Origin: Pithys albifrons albifrons
Taxonomy: Eukaryota; Chordata; Aves; Passeriformes; Thamnophilidae
Assembly: GCF_047495875.1 (NCBI RefSeq)
Contig: NC_092459.1
Location: 96,257,560 to 96,321,559 of the forward strand
DNA: 64,000 nt
Direction: 5' to 3'
The translations under genes and the position numbers were made by a program. The stretch's first letter is position 1, and each line of letters begins with the position of its first letter. A model generated the notes under the pieces. It was not told the origin of the DNA. It made no database searches and saw nothing but the letters and a program-made list of their open reading frames with translations. Below, one piece after another: positions 25,991 to 37,935 of this stretch.

Positions 25991-26115
25991 CCAAGGAAAC
26001 AAATGGGGTGTAGGTTTGTTTTCTTCCCTTCCTTCTGAAACAAGAACAAGGTCTTAAGAAGTTATGTTAGTGCCTTGCTCCGCAAAGTACTGTGTGAACC
26101 TTTGATAGCTTGTTC

Positions 26116-26595
26116 TGTCCTGACTAAATAGATAATGTTAGGAATGCACTTCAAGCTCCTTAGTAATCATAAATAAAGATTTAGGTGGACACTCAGAGAA
26201 GATAGAGAGAACATGAGTCAAGGAGATCTACAAGCGTCAGCACTTGAGTCAAGCTACCAAAGAAAGCTGAAAAGTTCAAAGCAAGGAAGAGAAGCAGAAG
26301 ACCCCAAAAGTGAGGCAGGAGGCCGGAACGACCCCCTGAAAACCTGCCAAAAGAATGTCCAAGAAGACTCCATCTCAGGCTCCACCTTAACTCCGCCTAT
26401 TATGAATATGATAATTATATGTCAAAATTATATGAATACGTATGTTAAGATGTTGTAACTTTGTATGAGGACTGCATAAATTACCCCATTTTTCACTGAA
26501 ACAGGGTACCTAGTTGTCCAGCACTAACTGGCTCACCTCCCCAGAGGCAAGAAAATAAATACTTTTGCTACTTAAAGATAAATTGTCTCTAAGCA
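26116..26595 (+). mobile_element. Probable solo LTR (480 bp) with 4-bp target duplication GTTC
   Basis: The proposed element runs from TGTCCTGACTAA to CTCTAAGCA, flanked on both sides by GTTC (26112-26115 and 26596-26599). A TATA-like GCATAAATTA lies near 26474 and a polyadenylation signal AAAATAAATAC near 26552, leaving a short R-U5, as in gammaretrovirus-like (ERV1) LTRs. The 4-bp duplication also fits that class. A 4-bp match can arise by chance, so the borders are less secure than those of the preceding LTR. It lies 125 bp from that LTR. Confidence 0.55.
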
Positions 26596-26599
26596 GTTC

Positions 26600-28689
26600 T
26601 TTTAGTTCCATGCCTTTTTGGCATCACTCCCAGCACATTACAGCTCACAGTGCAGTACTGCCTTCTCAGGTAACAGCTCTTCAGATCCTTTCCAGCAACC
26701 AGGACCGATTTACTCCCTTGGCCCTGTGAAAGGCCATGGCTGACCCAGGAGCACAGTGCAGTTGAATTCAGGTCCTCTCTCCACTTCAGACTGGGAGAGA
26801 GCAAGAACTTCACCATACCTACTGTTTTGCTCAAAGGTTCCCCTGTTATATTATGTGCCATCTTTCAAAGCCATGCAGAAGTCTCATGCTTTTCTTTAAA
26901 GTTGTGATCCCTCTGCTCCTGGTACCTCTTTTCTTCAAGAATAAGTTTAAAGCTGTTACATTCAAACAGACAGCAGTCTCCCCAGAGCCACTGAGTTAAG
27001 CTCGTTACACTTCCGCCTGTAAGTGAAACACATTAATATTATTCATCATCCTAACTTTGAGGTGTTCATTATTCCCAGTTTTCTTTAACAAGTGTATCTA
27101 CTGTAACTGCATACACATTTTTGCATAAAGACATTTTTTGCATGTTAGTCTATACCATAAATTCTGAGGAGCATTAGCATGCACTGTAGGATTTCATACT
27201 TTTCTAGAATTGTAGGATAAGTAAAGCTTAGTTTAAAAAATAAAAGTACACCCTTTCATAATAAAATTCAGATGCTAGATTAAATGAGGCTATTCAAAGA
27301 GCTCAGAAATGAATAACTGCATGTCTGTGCCTTGGTTTCCTTATCTACAAATCGAGAAGATTGATACTGACTTTAGTGAAGCACAATGACATGTGCAGGA
27401 AGGAACAAATCACCAAAGAATTATCAAGTGCAGTAAAATTTCTGAGTTTAACTGTCAAATGTCAAAACCAACCCTTTTTCTGAAGTTCAAGAAACTGCTT
27501 AACTTAGCAGTAAATCTAGTTTCAGCTAAGAACAAAAAGGTCTACTGCTAAAAGCCAAAAAATGGAAATAGTATATGATGGCCAAATGCTCCAACAGACT
27601 GGTCCTGTGAAATGCTAGAGGGCAGTCAGTAATTAGGATCCTGTGGCAAAAGAAAATTGATAGTAGGACCCTGCACCTTTATAATTTTTCCTACATGATC
27701 AACTAAAATAGAAATGGGATTAATAATATGGCAATGCACACTAATAGTCACAGCAAAGTATTATAGATTTACATCTCTACTGGTGAAGATATTCTAAAGG
27801 AGAAAGACTAGAAATTCTTTCAAAGTGCTGGGTGACAGCACAGAGAAGCAGAGGAGCCTCCCACAGTAAGAGAAGTGACTGCAGAGGACATGGACCTTTT
27901 GTTCTTTTTCTGCACAAAACTCCCAGTGGAGTAGCTCGGTGAGGAAAGGGTGATTTAACTGCATTCTAGTTGAATAAATGTAAATCTAGAAAGCACAATA
28001 AGCAAGTCCAGCGAGAGGTAAGGACACAGCACAGGGAGTATGTCAGGATAATCAGAGGGAAAGCATTCCAACAGAGGATGCAGCAGACCCAATCTAACAG
28101 CTGACTGGTGCCAAAATGGGCAGTCCCACTCCACACTCCACAGAGGGTTTAGCAGGTTGAATCCACTCACCAAGGAGTCAAGTGAGTGTCAAAATTAGGT
28201 ACAAGGATATTGACAAGAACAGGGTCACTCTAAATTCACCATTCTTTTAGATGGTCTTAGTCTGCTTTGGGGAAACATATCCTAAGTTGTGTATTTATTT
28301 GATCCTTAAAGTCTCCTTCTGAGGACAGGGCTAGTGGCAGTTTCTGAACCAGTTATGTAGAGTGAGGCATAACTTTTCAGGACATCATGCTTCCTGATGT
28401 CTTTCTCCTCAGAAACTTGAGAGGGGAAGAGGCCCCAGAGAATTCAAAAACTACTAGCTAAGTCAAAGGAGGCTATCTAAATTAGTTACACCATTGATGG
28501 AAAAGGAGACAGACCTCAGTCATGACACATTCTCCTTGTCTGTACCTAGTCCATCTGTAATAAGATTTGTGTCCAAGGCCCAGCAGATGATGACCAGGAG
28601 CTTAACAGATACACCAGAAAACAGAGGAATAAGGACAGAATGTGTGTGTAAGACAAACAGGACATCAGTAAAGAGACAAAATCACGACT
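26600..28689. other. Intergenic, no feature recognised
   Basis: AT-rich DNA without recognisable genes, RNA genes or transposons. Open frames are short and lack context. Confidence 0.6.
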
Positions 28690-28834
28690 CTGAGATTTGC
28701 TCAGCTGGTTAAAACTTGGTTCTAACAATGCCAAGGTCATGGGTTCAATTCCGCGTATGGGCCATTGACTTAAGAGTTGGCCTGGATGATCCTTGTGGGT
28801 CCTCTCCAAGTCAGAATAGTCTGTGATTCTGTGA
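28690..28834 (+). repeat. Passerine tRNA-Ile/CR1 SINE (TguSINE1-like), plus copy
   Basis: The head CTGAGATTTGCTCAGCTGG holds the A box. It is followed by CTAACAATGCCAAGGTCATG, the B box GGGTTCAATTCC and the acceptor-stem-like CGTATGGGCCA of tRNA-Ile. The tail GATGATCCTTGTGGGTCC and TGTGATTCTGTG is the CR1-type 3' end. It is the same element as the minus copy at 10435-10586, here in the other orientation. It is a pol III-type SINE mobilised by CR1 and has no coding capacity. Confidence 0.9.
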
Positions 28835-31800
28835 AAATGTGTTCCCCTTTTTTTGTGAGAGGCAGAACTACTTTGCACCATTGTCATTGCATTTTCATGA
28901 CCATCTTAATGAATATGCACAAAAGTCAGTGCAATTTTCATCAGGAGTATGCAAAAAATGCAAGCAATTTGATACAGCCACAGTACAATTGTAAAATCTC
29001 TGAGGAAACATAAATCCTAATATCCCAGTTTTCCTAAGGGAAGAGAAAAGGACTGCATTTGCATTGATATGCTTATACTGATACAGCTGAAGACCGGGGA
29101 ATGCACTGCTTTAGCTTTACAATATTGCCATAACAATGAAGTCTATGCCTATAGAGAACATTCAAATAGCAGGCAATGATCATTTATTTTAAATATTATA
29201 TATGAGGGTTTAATCATGCTAAATTGTTTGATACATATTTTATAAATGTCATAATTAAGAGATTTTTCTTTTAGAGTTGCTCCTGGAGCAATGATAAACT
29301 ATCAAGCTCAAGCGAGAAGTGCTAAATAGCAAGGGGTTCCTATAGCCTCAGCTACACATTCATAGTCTTAGACAGGGACTGGACAAAGAAGTCTCATTCC
29401 ATTAGGATACTCTGCAAAGGAGAGTGACAGCTGCATTCCCAGGAAAAGCCTCAAGACCAATGAGGACACATGACTTGGCTTGGGCCCAAGCAACACTGTT
29501 GAGGTTTAAATCCTCTCATTCAAGGACACCTTGACAAAACACACACAAACATCTCTATTTATGCCTTTCAGCATTTGGATGTTTGGGATAGAGAAAAGTA
29601 ATTGCTGTCATCATCTACACATTTGATGTTAATTTTTAATACAAATTTTACCAAGTAGCACTAAAGATACCAGCATATCAGCATAACATGAGGATAACAC
29701 TGTAAATGAGAAAGTGGCTTCATATTACAGTCCAGTTTTCAGGGCTAAGATGACTACTAATGAATCACCTTATTTGCTTATTTAAAAGGGGCAATTCACT
29801 TTCTAGTCATTAAAATAGATTCCAGAAATCCTTTGGAGACATACTGCTTTTCTTGAAACTAATTGCTAAAAGAATGCAACTATTTTTCAATTAATCTTTA
29901 CAAATTATTCAAAAAGGAGTTGTCTGACAAGAACAACAACAAGAAAAAAACAACAACCCCCCAAAAAAACACCCAAACCAAAAGATTCTCTTTAAACATT
30001 TCAAAAACTTACTCAGGATTAACTCAGTTATATAAATGACTGATGTGTGCTTAATTATTTGTATTCTAAGCATTTCACTGAACATCCAGCCTATTGACAC
30101 TTCTGTTGTCTACTTCAGAATTTTTCAACAATTGAAATGACTTTCAGTTTTAAAATTATTTTAAAATCTAAAATTTATCCCCATATACAACTTTCTAACT
30201 TCAGTACTCTAGCCTAGAAATAAACCTGTTATGACTTGCAATATTCCTCCCTAGTCTCAGTTAGAGATAATAGACTCTTCAAAGAATGGAACTTTATATT
30301 CTGCAAACTTTTTCAGTTATGTTCCAGCTTATAAACTTGCTCACTAATATCCATCCCAGCTATAGCTCTGATCTTGCCAGTCATCCTCTGAGGACTGAAC
30401 TTTGATCTTTTGGTGAGACTTACTACCTTTTCAGGAGAACTAGTAATGACATCAGGGTGCAGATGAAGAGATGACAATTTGGTGGTTCTCTTACCTTCGA
30501 TGGTTCTTTAATTGTGGGCAGAGAGTGGATCACATATCACATAATTTTCATTCTGCTGGGAAATCTTTTGCTTTAAATGAAAAGAAACATACATAAGTGA
30601 TTTCAGAATAGACATAAGTTTTTGTGATTATCTTGCAACAAAAATCCCTGCCTACTTAAGTAAAATACTTCTAAAATTTCTAACGCCATCAAAATTTGTT
30701 GCCAGCTTTTAATTCTCTTACTGGTTGGGTTCTATGTACAGTTTCCTAATTTACTTTTTACCTAAAATCAAGGTGTAAAGCAAATGGAAGTGGTGTTTTT
30801 TTTCTGGGTTTTGGGTGTTTTTTTCTGGGTTTTTGCAGTTTTGGCTGGTTGGCTTTTTTAGTGAATGCAAAGAACAATGTCTTGGAACTACAGAAATATT
30901 GACATTGAGCCATATCTGCAAAAGCATGGGAACTGCTGAAGCATCTCTGAGGCCCAGCAATACTGGCACCCCACTATCATCATGAGCAGAACATTAGATT
31001 GCACTTCTAATGGTATTTGCTCTCTGTGGGACAGACTAGGGCCACCCTGTGTGCAGTTATGGCAAGTGCACTTTGAAATCACATTTCACCATCATGAAAT
31101 ATGCCCTTAATCTGCTGCAGAGGTTGAAGGAGATATCTTGTGAATATTTTCTAATTTTGCATACTAAAAGAGAGTTCATAGTTTGGATCTGTCCTTCTCA
31201 GCTAATTTTACGCAATAGGGCATTGTTTGCCTAGATATCAAGAACAATGAAAATTAAGAGTGAAGCTGTTTTTTCACCATCTTTTTTTTCATTATTCAAT
31301 ATTACAGAATTGTGTTCCATGTTTCAACCTTGTGTGAACAGCCTGAATGAAATCCGCAAGAAAATTTACTCAGAAGGGCTCGGGAATATAAATTTGGTAT
31401 GAATATTGGAAGAAATTTTAATTTGAAAGTCATGATCCAGGGAAACATGGTTAAACACAGGGAAGTCTTGTAACAGAAGTGGAGTCTTGGAAACCCTGAA
31501 GCCAACTCGAGCATTCAAGGTGTTTGGAGGTAGACCAGGGTATTGATTCAGGACCTACAGCACGACTCAAAACAAGATAGCTCAGGTTACCCAGTCTAAA
31601 TCATGTTTCTCTCTTTTGTTTTCTCATTTCAACTGCTAAACTGAAATGGTCAGTGTCAAAGTAAAATTATGTGTCTAATCTGGGAGATGAACTCTTTCTC
31701 TTTTGACAGATTCTCAAATTAGTGTGACTCAGCTCCTGTCAGCAGAACTGGACAGATGATAGATGTAAAAGACCAGTCAAGATAGTATTCTTTCCACCTA

Positions 31801-34800
31801 CAATGTGCTGACTTACAGGAGACATTGTCTCTCTTAGGATATTTTAAATGGGATTTTAGGAATTGCTCTTCTCTTCCTTGCTTCTAAGATGTTTTTGTGA
31901 TACCTTACCCTATGTAAAGATCACAACTGAAGCAATGAAAATATAAAGTACAGTCTTCCAAGGCTTTACTTCCAGGAAAATATTAATTACTAATAAGTCC
32001 AGAAATTAACAAGAAGAGGAAGAAAACAGACATCTGCAATTCAAAATTTATTCCTGCTCTGTAATGTGAAAGTGGAACCCTCTTCCAGAAAGCTGATTCA
32101 TAATCTTTCCTGAGCATTTGTTTAAAAAAGGGTAACTAGAGCTGAACCAGGATGAAATGTTTGCTACCCATCACCCATGCATTTTTATACACATCATCTT
32201 CCAGCAGCAGTCTTGGCCTCTTCCATTTCCAGTGCTCTTTCCTATTCAAATGAGATGAAAACTGCTTGTAGGCAAATAGAATAAAAAGAGAGCTGACAAG
32301 ATACAGCGTCTTGCCTTCCCCCTGCTCCATACCCCAACTCAAGTCTTTTTATTTTGAGCATTTTCTGTAAAGGCTTTTGTGTAGAAAGTGCCTGTTAGTC
32401 TTCAGCATTCGTGACCAATATGTCAGTCTCTTAAAATCAAGAACTGGGATACTTTTCCCTGCCCTGTAAAGCTCCTGAGGGTCTGGCCACTGATACATCA
32501 GGGAAGTCTGAACTAAAGCACCAACAGCAACACATGAAAAGAGAGCTGAAATAGCATGAGGAGCAGGGACTCGAGGGTGTTTTTTTCATATGATGCCATG
32601 AACCCAAATTCTCCTGGCTATAAAAAGCATATGCGAAACACTACTAGTCTGATAAGTAGGACACATTTTTACAAATTTAAATAAAACACTGAGCATCACT
32701 GAAACCATCTGAAACCTGTTTGATATGTTAGTCCACAGTAACAGCTGGATAACAAGTGACAGGAAACTTGAAAGATGCTGAAAGCCTTCCTTTTGAAGCT
32801 GTCAGACTGAACCCTGGCTTTTTATTATAGAAATTTTCCCCCACCCCACCCCGTGGAAATACTGAGGGCTTTATGGTATTGCAGACGAATATAGAAATAA
32901 AATATTCATGGACACATTGCCAACATACTTTAGCCTGGATGTGGAGGACTGATCTCTATGGAAGGAACTCAGCCCATGTTTTTTCAGCCTTTCATTTCTC
33001 TCTAAAAAGCCAACAAGGGGAGCAAGTTCTGTGATGAGAACATCTGCTTGGTGGGACTACTTTATTTGGATACTTATATTGTCTCCCTCCTGATGTATCC
33101 TGAGCCAAATTTACCTTCATACAAGCACCATGCAATGATAACTTTGTTGTCACCAAATCAAACTGGATCAAGTGGACAATGAATTAAATATTTCCATCAC
33201 CTGGTATTACATTCCCATAATACGTACATAAAACTGAAGTAATACTCCTGTACCTTCCTTTTTCACTTTGCTTCAAATATTAAGCACATTGATAATATTT
33301 ACTGGTACCCTAATTCATCAGGGGAGAATGTTAAGTACTGTGAAATAAGCTTCAACTAAGTGATTGCAGGTAGAATAAGGCTATAAGAGTTTTAAATACA
33401 TGATGAATAGCTTTATATGCCTTTTGTACTGAGTGCAGATAGAGAGGCTTTTCTGAGGGGTAATTTAGTCTGCCTAAATTAGGTTCTTTTGGGGAATAGT
33501 TCAGAGGATGAGCCAAGTCACTGCTTCTGGTCCTGACTGACTCCAAGATTCATATCTTGATTTCTTCATATGAATAGTCACATGTTAGAGATGTATCTTA
33601 CTAATATTCAAGAAAGGTTCTAAAACCCTATGACTCTATGAGATTCCCAGGTTTTCCAAATCAACTGCAAAATTCCTCAGTGCACATCACATTTAAGTGC
33701 TTACTACTATAGTGAATATTAAAGAGTTTTCAAACAGCTATCCCAGAACAAATTTATAAACAGGTCATTTATGTCAAATTCAGACTACACTGAAGTGATA
33801 CTTGGCTACATTTAATATTTTTGGTTCCACAGTTGAGTAACTTAAGCAATTTGTTTTAAGACAAGCTGTTGATATACGTAATCTAAAGCAACTTTCAGGC
33901 CAGCTCTTCAGCTAGCATGGAGGCAACACAATGCTGCTGTTCTCTCCATATCACAGACCATACCCCTTGGCTTTGGAGACTCCTACTGACTCAAATCACA
34001 GCTGAAGATGTAACCCACAATTTAAAATTCACTGCAAAACAATTTAAGCCTTCAAAATTAATATTTGCTTGTGTTCATGCTATAAAGCTCAAAGACTATA
34101 ATAGTCATGGAAAATTAACGCTGAAGGGGCACAGACTAATTTAGAATGAATTTGTTTTAAACATGGATGAAAACAATTCATTTGCCTGATTGCCTAGAGA
34201 AATGAAGTTTTGGATGATGAAATTGAGACCAGCTGTTGAGAGAACAGGAAACAAAAACCTGGAGAATGAGAGTGAAGATAGAAGTCAGCACTGATGAGAA
34301 AACTTCCCAATTTCCATAGGAAAAAAGTCAAGAAAGCAGAAAATTTAGAGGAGAACTAACACTACTTCTTATGGGAAATTGTAGATTTACTTATTAGAAA
34401 ATTTCAGAATATAAAAGGTGGATAATTTTTTTTAAATATAGTTTATGCTTCTGTTTTGTAGCTACTTGGGAATCTTTCAAACAGACTACCACTAAATATT
34501 TTCAGGGTAAGATGTATCTTTTTCTGTCATGCTTTTTAAATGTTTTTCCTAGCGCAGACCTACTCTGCTGCCATGTGGTCTCCAGTCTGTCATAAGGAGG
34601 CCCTGCCTTAGCATCTACACCAGGACAGTGTCATTTTCCTTAGGCTGATCACGTCATCACTTCTCTTCCAGGACACAACCGCACGCAGATGGACTCATAT
34701 CTCTCTCTGTCAGGCATCTTAGAAACTGGAGTTAACTGGCCACCTACCTGTGACAACAGGAACTGTCTGAGGAACTCAGCTTTGCTTTTGCAGTCTGCAT

Positions 34801-37620
34801 TTACACAAAACCCATCAAATTGGCTGTGGCCATTATGAGCTTCTAATTAGGGCTCTCTGAAAACAAGGTCATAGACAATTAAAAGGAGAAAAAAGGTTAG
34901 CAAAAGAGTAACAGCCCTAAGTACAGCAACTTTATCCTTGAAAACATCCAAACACCACAGAGCCCTTACAAGGAAAGAAGAGACATGCACTGTACCTTAG
35001 GATGTTTTAAGGTCAAACCAGTAAGCTTGCAAGAGTCCATAGCTTTGAGATAGGTGCTCAAGTCAATTACATTTTGGTGAATAGAGCTTTGAAAGAATAT
35101 TCTTCCCTTAATGTATTCAGAATCATGAGGCAATTGCTTTACCCTGTGACATTCTTGTATCACAAAAAAAATTTGGCTGCAATTAAAGGAGAAAATACTT
35201 GATGTTTTGGTTTGCAAGCCAGCATGAAAACACAAGGCGTGACAAACCGTCCCGTAAATCCTTAACAATGACTTAAGGAATAAAATAACAAAATGAAACT
35301 ATGTGGAGGTTAATGCTGATACCAGATGGAGACTTAGAGAAATGTCTGCAGTTAGCAGCACGAGGAAATCTGAAGGCCAATATGTGCAGACATTATGGCA
35401 GATAAGGTAGTGGAAAGTAATCCTCACAATGAGATAATATAGCTTTTTCATATAATTATGATATTTGAAAAATGTAGTAACTTCATTTGAAATATCGAGA
35501 TCTAGTCAGCATAAGCTATAACATTAATAGGCTGAGTAAAGAGAATAAATAGTTTTATCCTATTTAATCATAAATTTGGCTTAATGACCTTTATCTGATT
35601 ATATGAGCAGCCCAAGCAACAATATTAAATAAATAAATAGAATATTAAAAGATTGTTAGCAGATAAGCTGCTTGGAAATTTCCAGATTAAATGTATTTGG
35701 GGGAGGGAGCTCTGTCATTTACCAGTATATACATTTTCAAAATTAAGATGACTGCACAGGTGCTCCAGCTGAGCCCCAAGTCTGTTGCTGTCCCTGCCCA
35801 TTGCTGTGAAAAACCTCTCCTTGGCACCCTAGTGGGAACCAAACGATTTTTCAGGAGAGATGCTGGTTTGGCCCTTAGTTGTGCAGCTAAATTTGTCTTT
35901 TGAGAAAACCTGGAAAATAAAACCAAAACAGCCTCATAATTTAAAAGTGTTCTCCTTTTTTATACATAAATAATAGTTACTATAAAGTTGTTTAATATGA
36001 TTGACCAAAAGAATTAATAAAAATGTGAAACCTACGTTGTGCTCTTAAACTTGTGTTAAACACAGGTAACAAACTTCTGTTCTCAGGTGGACACTTCACT
36101 GCTTTGCATGATTAGGTTCACCTTACCTGAACAGTCCTATACACATTTTCTCAGCAATGGTAGCTGAGAAATGCTAAAAAAGAAAAGAAAAAGAAAAAAA
36201 CCACACAAACAAAAAAATCCCTTCCACTACAATTTTCTCCCCTCTTTAGTTTTCTTTCCAACATTTGTTTTCTTATCTTTTGGGCAGCCAAACCTTCAAT
36301 TTAATTGGAGAACTGATCAGAGCAAAATTCTTTTGCCACATTTGGTGTTTATTTGCTTGTGGCTTTTTTGTTGTTTTTGTTGTGTGCGTTTGTATTTTGT
36401 TGTGGTTTTGGGTTTTTTAGGATGAGATCCTATTTCCAGCATCATGTCACAAAGCCCTGCTGACACACTGGAGCAGGCAAAAGACTTAAATCAGTACTTT
36501 TGCCAAAGACCGACCTTCACCATAAGTCAAGGTGCCTGAAAACTTTCTAAACAGGCTTGATTAGTAAAGCAAAAATAATATAGTATAAAGAAATTCTCAA
36601 ATGCAGGTGTTATCACAGAATGACACTGGCTGTATGATTAGGACAGATAATGTTTTATCCTGGCTTATGGATATATTTGCATCTAGAGATCAAAATGAGA
36701 ATTTTATCCCATTGGCAAGTATAGAATCCATTTTTTAATGGGAAAAGAAGGTTACAACATAGGGTCTATCTTCATAAAAGATTTATATACATATATATCT
36801 CAGAGCAGAAAAATAAAATATTGGAGGCAAATAAATGAGCCTTAATATGGGTTAAAAAAATACTTGTGACTGACATTTTATCCTTGCAAGTTTCCGAAGT
36901 TTGAAATACTCTACAGGTGAGTTGTCTATCCTGAGATTTTCTTCAGTCCCCTAAAATAAAATTTCCACTCTGCAAAGCAACATATGCAGGTCAAATGGGG
37001 AAAGAAATTGCTTTCCTCATTGGGTTGCAATTCTCTAGGAGAGCATCACTAGGCCCTTTTGAGAGGAAGGGATGGCTATGCTCAGAAGCAGCTATTCTCT
37101 TGTAAAATGATCATCACTCCTGTTCCATCATCCCCAGCGCAATGTTCATCCTACCCTGCTCCCTAAAACGAGCTCAGTTGAGAGGTCATAATTTTCAAGA
37201 AATTTTTGCTTTTGGTCTTAAATTACATATTTAAATCTGTAGGAGAGATAAAATGACAGATATATGGTGTTTTGCTGAAGAACGTTTGCTTTAATTGTAG
37301 CAAGAGGTTTCTGCTAGTGAAACAACATCCATATTGAAGATTCAATCTATATACATTTCTCCAAACAAATTACGTATGTAATAAGAAACAGAAAACCTTA
37401 TGAATTTCATTATATATTTAGTCTTGAAATATATTGAAACTTATGTGTATTTGTGTTTGCATGCACTAATGAAAAGATTCTGATATTTACAGAACAATGA
37501 AACCCAGATGTCTACAGCACTACATTCCCTTTCCCTCCCTTCTCATCATCAATATCCCTGATTCCCCTTCCCCATCTATTCAGTCATCCTAATTGTACCC
37601 TCAGCCTCCTTCCTTGACTT
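28835..37620. other. Intergenic, no gene recognised
   Basis: A long AT-rich stretch. It has low-complexity A/C tracts (29936-29985), T/G tracts (30790-30850, with a roughly 22-bp repeated unit, and 36360-36420) and AT-rich patches, for example 36780-36800. No exon, RNA gene or clear transposon is seen. Confidence 0.55.
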
Positions 37621-37935
37621 TCATAGAAACAGAATATGCTGAATTGGAAGGGACCCACAAGGATCATCAAGTCTGGCTCTTAGCCCTGCACAAGACCCTC
37701 CCCACGAGTCACACCAGGTGCCTCAGAGCTTTGTCCAAACACTTCTTGCATTCTGCCAGACTTGGTGCTGCAACCACTTACCTGGGGAGCCTGTCCCAGT
37801 GCCCAACCACGCTCTGGGTGAAGAACCTTTTCCTGATATATGACCTAAACCTCCCTGACACAACTTCAGGCCATTCCCTCGGGTCCTGCCACTGATCTCC
37901 GCAAAGAACTGTTTGTCTCTTCTTTAATGAGAAGC
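37621..37935 (-). repeat. CR1 LINE 3' end (CR1-X-like), minus strand
   Basis: The plus strand starts TCATAGAAACAGAATATGCT, the reverse of the CR1 3' terminal repeat. It continues TTGGAAGGGACCCACAAGG and the standard antisense of the CR1 3' region, including CTGGGGAGCCTGTCCCAGTG, TGGGTGAAGAACCTTTTCCT and GGCCATTCCCTCGGGTCCTG. Only the 3' 315 bases are present, as is typical of 5'-truncated CR1 insertions. Its terminal 40 bases match the tails of the two SINE copies, identifying the kind of LINE that mobilised them. Confidence 0.93.

Noticed and set aside
28690..28765. tRNA-Ile gene
   Set aside because: The tRNA-like head has mutated stems and is joined to a CR1 tail, so it is a SINE and not a functional tRNA.
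28546..28887. 113-residue minus-strand frame
   Set aside because: Largely the antisense of the SINE; no gene evidence.
37593..37895. 100-residue plus-strand frame
   Set aside because: Antisense of the CR1 3' region, which is commonly open but non-coding.
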